Source of the DNA: Halovenus sp.
GTDB lineage: Archaea; Halobacteriota; Halobacteria; Halobacteriales; Haloarculaceae
Assembly: GCA_028274925.1 (NCBI GenBank)
Contig: JAQCNR010000226.1
Coordinates: 1 to 10,285, forward strand
Length of the DNA stretch: 10,285 bases
Direction of reading: 5' to 3'
Numbering within the stretch: the stretch's first letter is position 1; each line of letters opens with the position of its first letter. Positions 1 through 5,926 of this stretch are shown here, one piece after another. The position numbers and the translations under genes were made by a program. Under the pieces are notes generated by a model. That model did not search any database. It was given only the letters and a program-made list of their open reading frames with translations, and had not been told where the DNA came from.

Positions 1-1
1 T

Positions 2-1564
2 CGCGAACAGCGCGGAACAGACGAGGGAATCCGCGAGCCAATGAATCGCGGTGTGCGGCTGGTGACGACGGCACTCGTGTTGGTGACGGTCACCGCAGCA
101 ATCGGCTTTCTGGCGAACCTCGTCAACCCGCTCGCGCTGGTTCGGAACCTTGGCGTCAGCATCACACTGGGCGTCATCTCGGCGCTGGTTATCTTCGTCA
201 CGGTCGTTCCGGCACTGAAAATCAGCATCGATGGCGTGCTCGAACGGCTGGGACTCGACCGCCAGAAGACGGCGCTCGGTCACGGCAGCTATCTCCGGCC
301 GGTGCTCGAACAGAGCGTCACACTCGCCCGGCGAGGGGCACCAGTCGTCCTCGTCGTCGCCGTCGTGGTCGGTGGCGTCGGCGGACTCGCGTGGATGGAC
401 CTCGACCAGGAGAGTTACCAGCAATCAGACGGCGAGGTGGCGGAGTGGAAACAGCAACTCCCCGACCCGGTTGGCTGGGACACTATCGAACTTCGTGACC
501 AGCAGCGCCACGTCGAGGCGGTGTACCAGCCCGCCAACGAGAACGACGCCATCCAGTCGATGATACTCGTCGAGGATGACGTGACCAGCGACAGCACACT
601 CACAGCTATCGACGATGGGGTGGCAGAAATCGACAAGTCGGGGCTGTTAGTCACACAGTCTGGCATTCGGGCCGAGCAGTCCCCGCTGACCGCGATGCAA
701 CGAGTCGCCGCAGAGAACGAGAGCTTCGCTGCCGTTCTGCAGGCTCACGACGAGAACGGCGACGGCATTCCCGACCAAGACCTTGCGGGGCTGTACGACA
801 CCTTCTACGCGGCCGACAGCGCGGCCGCCGAACGGGTCATCGAGCGAACCGACGGCGAGTACCGCTCGGTGCTCGTGACGCTCTCGCTGGACCCAGACTA
901 CTCGGAAGCAACGGCGGTCGTCGATACCCTCGAAGGAGGAGCTGCGACGATGGAAGGAGACAGTCGGACGGCAACTGTCGCCGGGTCGCTCGCGGTCAAC
1001 AACGCCATCCTCGACCAGATCATCGGCGGCATCGTGTTGACGATGCTGATCGCGTTGCTCGCCATCGCCGTGACGCTGGTGGCCGTGTTCTGGTCGATGC
1101 ACGGGAGTGCGAGCCTCGGTGCTGTCGTCACAATCCCGATCACGCTGGTTGTCGGGCTGGTTATCGGCGGAATGTACCTGCTCGGGATTCCGCTGACGCT
1201 GTTGACGGCGCTGCTGATGAGCCTCGTAATCGGGCTGGGCGTCGACTACAACATCCACGTCGGTGACCGCTTCGCTGACGAACTCGACGCCGGTGCGACG
1301 CCCATCGAAGCGCTGGAGGCGGCCGTGACCGGGACCGGCGGCGCACTGCTCGGGAGTACGCTCACCTCTGCCGGTGCCTTCGCGACGATTATGCTCGTCC
1401 CGCAGGCCCAACTGCAGAGTTTCGGAGCGATTGTCGTCATCGCACTGCTCACGTCCTTCGTCGTGAGTCTGGTGGTGTTGCCAAGTCTACTCCTGCTGTG
1501 GAGTCGGTACACTGGCGGCGTCGCGAGCGTGCGTCCGACTCCGGGCTCACCAACTCAGGACTGA
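2..1564 (+). CDS. RND superfamily (MMPL-type) exporter, C-terminal part, 5' truncated by window
   Basis: Integral membrane transporter of the RND/MMPL superfamily. The reading frame is open to the window edge, so the ATG at 41 is internal and the true start lies upstream. Seen: two hydrophobic segments closing the first repeat (about 53-121 and 131-223, ending in the typical VPAL), a helix at about 335-397, a large acidic extracytoplasmic domain at about 400-1000, then a bundle of about five helices at 1001-1500. The bundle contains the RND signature GLGVDYNIH (GVDYNIH at 1238-1258) followed by a cytoplasmic RFADEL loop, and ends with a second LPSLLLLW motif. The loop also carries DENGDGIPD (749-775), a calcium-loop-like motif. 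Proton-driven export of lipids or hydrophobic compounds is known for the superfamily; the substrate here is unknown. The first helix and first extracytoplasmic domain are missing because of the window, not visibly through mutation. Confidence 0.9.
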   Translation, partial: REQRGTDEGIREPMNRGVRLVTTALVLVTVTAAIGFLANLVNPLALVRNLGVSITLGVISALVIFVTVVPALKISIDGVLERLGLDRQKTALGHGSYLRPVLEQSVTLARRGAPVVLVVAVVVGGVGGLAWMDLDQESYQQSDGEVAEWKQQLPDPVGWDTIELRDQQRHVEAVYQPANENDAIQSMILVEDDVTSDSTLTAIDDGVAEIDKSGLLVTQSGIRAEQSPLTAMQRVAAENESFAAVLQAHDENGDGIPDQDLAGLYDTFYAADSAAAERVIERTDGEYRSVLVTLSLDPDYSEATAVVDTLEGGAATMEGDSRTATVAGSLAVNNAILDQIIGGIVLTMLIALLAIAVTLVAVFWSMHGSASLGAVVTIPITLVVGLVIGGMYLLGIPLTLLTALLMSLVIGLGVDYNIHVGDRFADELDAGATPIEALEAAVTGTGGALLGSTLTSAGAFATIMLVPQAQLQSFGAIVVIALLTSFVVSLVVLPSLLLLWSRYTGGVASVRPTPGSPTQD

Positions 1565-1567
1565 AGC

Positions 1568-1584
1568 CACAGCGGTCGGCTGTG
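1568..1584 (+). terminator. Small hairpin just after the exporter stop codon
   Basis: A perfect 6-bp inverted repeat (CACAGC / GCTGTG) with a 5-nt loop lies 3 nt after the TGA of the exporter gene. No T-tract follows directly, and archaeal termination depends mainly on T-runs, so this could be 3'-end structure or chance. Confidence 0.25.
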
Positions 1585-1656
1585 AACTATTGTGTAACTC
1601 AGAAATTCGTAACAAGTTGGCCGTCTCTGGCTATCACTCGTTGAATTTGCCGCGGT

Positions 1657-1664
1657 AATTTTAT
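1657..1664 (+). promoter_or_regulatory. TATA-like promoter element of the transducer gene
   Basis: AATTTTAT stands out in GC-rich DNA. Its centre lies about 28-29 bp before the ATG at 1690, the distance at which archaeal transcription normally starts. This predicts a leaderless mRNA beginning at or near the start codon and fits the absence of a Shine-Dalgarno sequence there. Confidence 0.5.
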
Positions 1665-1689
1665 CACAGGTAGTAGCTGAACTCTGCGC

Positions 1690-3594
1690 ATGTCAGGCGC
1701 GGTTACCCGGCCAAACGAGGCGGCATCGGGCGGTGCTGACTCGCTCCGTGAGTTTATCAGGTACATCCCGAGCGGCGACACAATTCCAGAGACAGTGTGG
1801 GAGAGCAGGCACCGGAAGATTCTGATTGTCCACTTTGCGCACCTCCCGTTCTTGCTCGCACTCGGACTGTTCGACGGCACCGAGACGCTGGTGACGGGCG
1901 CAGAGATTCCCGCGACGCCGCTGTGGCGCGTGCTCGCACAACTGGGCGTGCTTACCGCGCTGGGACTGCTCGCGTCCTATCCCGAGTTCAGTAGACGTGC
2001 CCGGACCGCGTTCAGTTCGGCGGGCGTGATTGCGGCCTCGACGTCGCTGGTCTTCCTCTCGGGAGGGTTCATCGAGGCACACTTCCACTTCTTCGTGGCG
2101 ATTATGGTACTCGCCCTGTACGAGGACTGGTTGCCGTTCGCAATCGGGATTGCCATTGTGGCGTTCTCGCACTCGGTGTTCGGACTGGTGAATCCAGCAC
2201 GGGTCTACAATCACGTCGCCGCTATCCAGCGACCGTTCATCTGGGGCGGTGTCCACGCAGTCTTCGTTCTCGCGGGGGGGGCAGCACTGACTGCGAACTG
2301 GTACTCTACCGAGCGCTCGCGCGAACGAGTCCAAGAACAACTCGCCGACGTCGAGGCCAAGCGAGACGAAATCGAGGACCTCGAAGCCAAGCAAGCCGAA
2401 CTCGAACGGGCGGAGATGGAGGCTCAGCGCGCGAAAGCCAACGCCGAGAAAGAACAGGAACAACTCGAAGAACTCAACGACCACCTCGAAACGAAAGCCG
2501 ACGAGTTCAGCAAGCAGATGGCCGCAGCGGCGGACGGCGACCTGACGGTGCGACTGGACGCAGGTAGCCAGAGTGACGCGATGGACCAGATTGCCGAGTC
2601 GTTCAACACGATGCTCGACGAAACAGAGTCTGCGATGGCGGAGATTCAGTCCTTCGCCGAGGAAGTCGACCGGACGAGTGCCGAGACTGACGTCGGGATG
2701 CAGGAGATCAAGCGCGCGAGCAACAGCGTCAGTGAGTCCATCCAGAACGTCGCGGGCGGCACCGACGACCAGCGCCAGAAACTCGACGCCGTCGGCGGAG
2801 AGGTAACCGACCTGTCGGCGACCATCGAAGAGGTTGCCGCGTCCGCGGCGTCGGTTGCCGAGCGCTCCACCCAGACCGCCGCCGTCGCCGAAGAGAACGA
2901 GCAACTCGCTGCACGAGCAATCGAGGATGTCGAGGCTGTCGACCAGACTGTCGAGACAACCGTCGAGAATATTCAGGCGCTGGACGAGCGGATGGACGAA
3001 ATCGGCGAGATTACCGGCCTGATCAGCGAGATTGCTGAACAGACCAATATGCTCGCGCTGAACGCGAACATCGAGGCCGCACGCGCTGGCGGCAGCGGCG
3101 GTGACGCCGGCGATGGCTTCGCAGTCGTCGCCGACGAGGTCAAACAGTTGGCCGAAGAGACTCGCGACGCGGCGACCGATATCGAGGAACTGATCGAGCA
3201 GACCCAGGCACAGACAACGACGACTGTCGAGGAGGTGCAAGGTGCGGCCGAGCGAGTGGACGACGGCGTCGAGGCGGTTCGTGGCGTTGCCGACGCGCTC
3301 CAGACCGTGCGGGAAAACGCCGAGCAGACCGAGACCGGAATCGCAGAGATTAGCCAGACGACTGACGACCAAGCCGCGAGCGCAGAGGAATTAACTTCGA
3401 TGGTCGAGGAGGTCACCGGGATAGGCGACGAGATTGCGGAGGACGCGGCGGACGTCTCGGCAGCGGCCGAAGAGCAGTCGGCGTCGGTCAGCGAGATTAG
3501 CAGCGGCGTGACCGCGCTCAACGAACAGGCCGAGCGACTGCAGGTGTTGCTCGCCGAGTTCAGCGTCACGGTCGAAAAGACAACCGCAGCCTAA
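1690..3594 (+). CDS. htr8: Methyl-accepting transducer with six-helix HtrVIII-like (aerotaxis) sensor
   Basis: Membrane chemoreceptor of 634 aa that would signal through CheW/CheA to the archaellum motor. Residues about 44-205 form six hydrophobic helices rich in histidines: H48 and H51 in helix 1, the block IEAHFHFF with H131/H133, H161, H175 and H189. This matches HtrVIII, the Halobacterium oxygen transducer described as resembling the heme-binding core of cytochrome oxidase subunit I. A charged coiled coil (about 207-270), a HAMP domain (about 265-318, with DGDLTVRL at 282-289) and a long cytoplasmic coiled coil follow. The conserved hairpin tip IAEQTNMLALNANIEAARAG starts at I448, and FAVVADEVKQLAEET follows. 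There is no C-terminal CheR-tethering pentapeptide. The start at 1690 is supported by the TATA element. The transducer class is near certain; oxygen as the ligand, and thus the symbol, is inference from the sensor module. Confidence 0.93.
   Translation: MSGAVTRPNEAASGGADSLREFIRYIPSGDTIPETVWESRHRKILIVHFAHLPFLLALGLFDGTETLVTGAEIPATPLWRVLAQLGVLTALGLLASYPEFSRRARTAFSSAGVIAASTSLVFLSGGFIEAHFHFFVAIMVLALYEDWLPFAIGIAIVAFSHSVFGLVNPARVYNHVAAIQRPFIWGGVHAVFVLAGGAALTANWYSTERSRERVQEQLADVEAKRDEIEDLEAKQAELERAEMEAQRAKANAEKEQEQLEELNDHLETKADEFSKQMAAAADGDLTVRLDAGSQSDAMDQIAESFNTMLDETESAMAEIQSFAEEVDRTSAETDVGMQEIKRASNSVSESIQNVAGGTDDQRQKLDAVGGEVTDLSATIEEVAASAASVAERSTQTAAVAEENEQLAARAIEDVEAVDQTVETTVENIQALDERMDEIGEITGLISEIAEQTNMLALNANIEAARAGGSGGDAGDGFAVVADEVKQLAEETRDAATDIEELIEQTQAQTTTTVEEVQGAAERVDDGVEAVRGVADALQTVRENAEQTETGIAEISQTTDDQAASAEELTSMVEEVTGIGDEIAEDAADVSAAAEEQSASVSEISSGVTALNEQAERLQVLLAEFSVTVEKTTAA
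2274..2281 (+). repeat. G8 homopolymer inside the transducer gene
   Basis: Eight consecutive G bases encode A195-G196-G197-A198 in the sixth sensor helix. The frame is intact here. A gain or loss of one base would truncate the receptor before its HAMP and signalling domains. Confidence 0.9.
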
Positions 3595-3613
3595 CTGCTG
3601 AGCGGCTGTTTTT
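3587..3613 (+). terminator. Probable transcription terminator of the transducer gene
   Basis: CAGCC (3587-3591) and GGCTG (3604-3608) can pair across the TAA stop codon (3592-3594). Five T bases follow directly (3609-3613). The short T-run alone is a plausible archaeal termination signal; the contribution of the hairpin is uncertain because the loop is 12 nt and alternative pairing is possible. Confidence 0.4.
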
Positions 3614-3695
3614 AGCTACGCAGGGCCGTCGTCTCGTTCCAGAGAGACGGGCAGAGTTCCGGAGGACACACAAACACCGACCTCGTAGGAAGCGT

Positions 3696-4055
3696 ATGGC
3701 CCCGCCACGGCTCGTCTACGACGACGACTGCGGCTTCTGTATGTACTGCGTGCGGTGGTTGCTCCGGTTCGGAGAGTTCGAGCCCGTCGGCTTCGACGAA
3801 CTGACACCGGACCAGGTAGCTCGGCTGCCCGACGAGTACGAGAACTGTATGCACTTGCTGACCGACGACGCCGTCTATTCCTGTGGCGAAGGCGCCGAGC
3901 AGAGTTTCGCTCGCTGTGGCGCTATCGGCCGCGGGCTGGTCGGACTTGCTGGCCTCGTTCCGTACTGGTCGCGGGTGCGCGAGCGCGGCTACCGATTCGT
4001 TGCCGACCGGCGGGGAATCTGGGGACGGTTTCGCTCGTGCAGGAGTGTCGAGTAA
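3696..4055 (+). CDS. DCC-family (DUF393) thiol-disulfide oxidoreductase-like protein
   Basis: Small protein of 119 aa with the hallmark of the DCC1-like/DUF393 family at its N-terminus: LVYDDDCGFC (residues 6-15), where C12 and C15 form a CxxC pair and a third cysteine, C18, follows. The end (YRFVADRRGIWGRF) fits the family's conserved C-terminal Arg-rich helix, and the length is typical. Family members are predicted to have a thioredoxin-like fold and to act in dithiol-disulfide exchange, but physiological substrates are mostly unknown. No signal peptide is visible, so it should be cytoplasmic. The gene starts 101 bp after the transducer, beyond a likely terminator. I see no convincing TATA box or strong Shine-Dalgarno sequence before the ATG at 3696. 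The leader holds a weak 6-bp hairpin (3630-3635 / 3644-3649). Two further cysteines, C63 and C73, lie in the middle. Confidence 0.85.
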   Translation: MAPPRLVYDDDCGFCMYCVRWLLRFGEFEPVGFDELTPDQVARLPDEYENCMHLLTDDAVYSCGEGAEQSFARCGAIGRGLVGLAGLVPYWSRVRERGYRFVADRRGIWGRFRSCRSVE

Positions 4056-4068
4056 GTATCGCCGTGTC

Positions 4069-4087
4069 GCTGAAGTATAACTTCAGC
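4069..4087 (+). promoter_or_regulatory. 19-bp perfect palindrome centred on the lipoprotein TATA box
   Basis: GCTGAAGT-ATA-ACTTCAGC has 8-bp arms with no mismatch. Its centre (4078) coincides with TATAA at 4076-4080, which lies about 29 bp before the ATG at 4107 and is the best promoter candidate for that gene. A dimeric regulator bound here would block TBP, so a repressor operator is the natural reading. A transcribed hairpin at the 3' end of the DCC gene is the alternative. Confidence 0.5.
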
Positions 4088-4106
4088 CGTGAAAACAGAC
4101 AGGACG

Positions 4107-4967
4107 ATGAGCGATAGACGTCAGTTTCTCCGTCTCGCTGGAGCCACAGCGGTGGGCGCACTCGCTGGCTGTGCAGGGACGGATGACCCCTCAGAGCAAA
4201 GTGGACCCATCTCCCCGGGCAAGTGGCAGCAGTCCGTCCCCGCAGAGCCAGTCGTCTCAGAGCAACGCGCTGACCTGCTCTTTCTCGACACACAGCAGAC
4301 CGCGACCGAGTTCCCCCAACTGTACGAGAACGCCGGCTTCGCTGGCATCGCCGAACAGTTCGGGATTGGCGAGGAGAACTTCGGGATATTCATGGGACTG
4401 CGGACTGCTGGCCAGCGATTTCTGACAATTATCCTCGGGTCGTTCACACAGGAGACAGTCGTCGAGAGCTACAGCGACAGCGGCCGCGAACCGGACGAAA
4501 GCGACCGGGGATACCAGCTATACAGCAATGGGTCGACCAACGGCGTGGCTGTCGGTGAGGGTGTCGTCGTCACCGGGCGTAATCCACAGCAGGTGGTCGA
4601 TGTCAGGGAAGGAGAAGAGCCGTATCTCGGTCAGGAGGATACAGGGTGGACGCGACTGCTCGGCTATCTCCAGCAGGGAACCATCGGTGTTGTCTCGCCG
4701 ACAGTCTCTGTCGAGGCGAGCCTCTCGGTACAGCCACAGCGCTCAACACAGGCCGCCACATCGAAGTCGGATTCCTCGGACGCGTCGCTGACAATCGCGT
4801 TACAGTACGCCGACAGCGAGACAGCGGCGTCGGCCGCTGAGGATGACGAGGAGGCCTTCGAGACGATTTTCGACGGCGAGGACGAGGAACTGACAAACGT
4901 CACACAGCAGGGGCGAGACGTCGTTCTCGGCGGCAGTGGCTCAACCGAGCAGGCACTCGGCGGATAA
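4107..4967 (+). CDS. Tat-exported lipoprotein of unknown function
   Basis: Protein of 286 aa. The N-terminus has a twin-arginine motif (R4-R5-Q-F-L), a short hydrophobic stretch and a lipobox L19-A-G-C22. It should therefore be exported folded by the Tat pathway and lipid-anchored on the outer face of the membrane, as is usual for haloarchaeal lipoproteins. The mature part is acidic, has no further cysteine, and carries N-glycosylation sequons (NGS, NVT). It seems to hold two alpha/beta stretches (about 55-165 and 170-270) separated by a Ser/Gln-rich segment. I do not recognise the family. An in-frame GTG at 4089 could extend it by six residues, but the TATA element at 4076-4080 would then lie only 13 bp upstream, so the ATG at 4107 is preferred. 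No partner gene suggests a function. Confidence 0.8.
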   Translation: MSDRRQFLRLAGATAVGALAGCAGTDDPSEQSGPISPGKWQQSVPAEPVVSEQRADLLFLDTQQTATEFPQLYENAGFAGIAEQFGIGEENFGIFMGLRTAGQRFLTIILGSFTQETVVESYSDSGREPDESDRGYQLYSNGSTNGVAVGEGVVVTGRNPQQVVDVREGEEPYLGQEDTGWTRLLGYLQQGTIGVVSPTVSVEASLSVQPQRSTQAATSKSDSSDASLTIALQYADSETAASAAEDDEEAFETIFDGEDEELTNVTQQGRDVVLGGSGSTEQALGG

Positions 4968-5010
4968 CCACGACCGGACCTTCTTTGACGCCGCCGGGAG
5001 TAGGTAAGCT

Positions 5011-5916
5011 ATGGAGTACGAGCGACTCGAACTGGTCCAGCCACACTACGGGATGGTCAACGTCTACCGCGTCGGTGACACGCTCATCGACACTGGTCAT
5101 CCCTGTTCCGACTCCCGTGACCGTCTTCTCGAGGCGCTCGACGAGTCGCTGTCGGGAATCGAGCGCGTTGTCCTGACACATCCACACATCGACCACGTCG
5201 GCGGCAGTCTAACAATCGACGAGTTGACCAGCCTGCCACACACCGTTTTCGAGGGAACTGACGAGATTCTGCGCGGATTCGACGAGTATCTCGCGGCAGC
5301 ACGGACAGAGATGGCCGAGTTCGCCTCGGGATTGACCGACGGCGACCCCTCCGCAGACGACCAGTACTTTCCAACTGACCTCAACTATGCGACCGACGAG
5401 GTTGCAATCGAACGGGTCGTGACCGCAGGCGACACCGTCGCCGTCGGGCCGTACGACTGCACGGCCATCCACACGCCCGGCCACTCACACCAGCACATGT
5501 CGCTGTATCACGAGCCATCGGGCGTGATGCTCTCCGGCGATATCGTCTCGACGAACGGCCACTTCATGTACGGCCCAGTGCACTGGGATATCGACGAGTA
5601 TCGGACCGGATTGCAGCGGATTCAGACCTGTGACCCGGACCTGTTGTTGCCCGGTCACGGCGACCCGATGACGAATCCGGCCGAACGTGTCTCGGATGCG
5701 CTGGAGAAGGTTGACCAGGCCGAGCAGTCGGTGGAGCAAGTCGTCAACGAACAGGGACCGATAGCTGCCGGCGAGATTGCGATGGAAGCGCTGGGTGCAA
5801 CAGAGATAACCGTCCAGTTTCTCTCCAGAGTTGCCTCGGCGTATGCAATCCATCTTGCCGAGCAGGGAAAAATCGAAATCGAACGCCAGCCGTATATCGT
5901 CGCTCGGCCACGTTAG
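5011..5916 (+). CDS. MBL-fold metallohydrolase with C-terminal helical (LACTB2-like) domain
   Basis: Cytoplasmic hydrolase of 301 aa with a complete metallo-beta-lactamase-fold metal site: T56-H57-P-H59-I-D61-H62, H158 in TPGHS, D177 in LSGD and H216 in LPGHGDP. These would hold two metal ions, usually zinc. Residues 1-225 form the catalytic domain. A helical segment (about 75-125) inserted after the HxHxDH motif may form a lid over the active site. Residues about 230-301 look like the winged-helix tail seen in LACTB2-like and related hydrolases. Substrates in this superfamily range from thioesters to nucleic acids and cannot be deduced here. No signal peptide is visible. The gene follows the lipoprotein by 43 bp; a weak GGAG at 4997-5000 and a T-rich TTCTTT at 4981-4986 are the only start signals. 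Its TAG stop overlaps the stop of the opposing surface-protein gene. Confidence 0.9.
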   Translation: MEYERLELVQPHYGMVNVYRVGDTLIDTGHPCSDSRDRLLEALDESLSGIERVVLTHPHIDHVGGSLTIDELTSLPHTVFEGTDEILRGFDEYLAAARTEMAEFASGLTDGDPSADDQYFPTDLNYATDEVAIERVVTAGDTVAVGPYDCTAIHTPGHSHQHMSLYHEPSGVMLSGDIVSTNGHFMYGPVHWDIDEYRTGLQRIQTCDPDLLLPGHGDPMTNPAERVSDALEKVDQAEQSVEQVVNEQGPIAAGEIAMEALGATEITVQFLSRVASAYAIHLAEQGKIEIERQPYIVARPR

Positions 5917-5926
5917 CGCCGAGCGA
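5900..5926. terminator. Symmetric 9-bp hairpin over two overlapping convergent stop codons
   Basis: TCGCTCGGC (5900-5908) and GCCGAGCGA (5918-5926) are perfect reverse complements with a 9-nt loop. The loop contains TTAG (5913-5916), which is the TAG stop of the + strand metallohydrolase and, on the other strand, the TAA stop of the surface protein. Both mRNAs would end in the same stem-loop. No T-tract follows on either strand, so a role in mRNA 3'-end stability or in blocking read-through is as likely as termination proper. Confidence 0.5.

Noticed and set aside
41..43. ATG at 41 as the start of the exporter
   Set aside because: The frame is open to position 2, and the sequence begins inside the first membrane repeat of an RND protein, so the N-terminal half must lie upstream.
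1693..3372. A 559-codon open frame on the - strand opposite the transducer gene
   Set aside because: Its product is Arg/Leu/Val/Gly-rich with no domain. It mirrors the codon bias of a GC-rich gene, and the + strand frame has full transducer motifs.
3628..3651. Hairpin CGTCTC / GAGACG before the DCC gene
   Set aside because: Only six Watson-Crick pairs, no T-tract and no clear tie to a promoter; too weak to call a feature.
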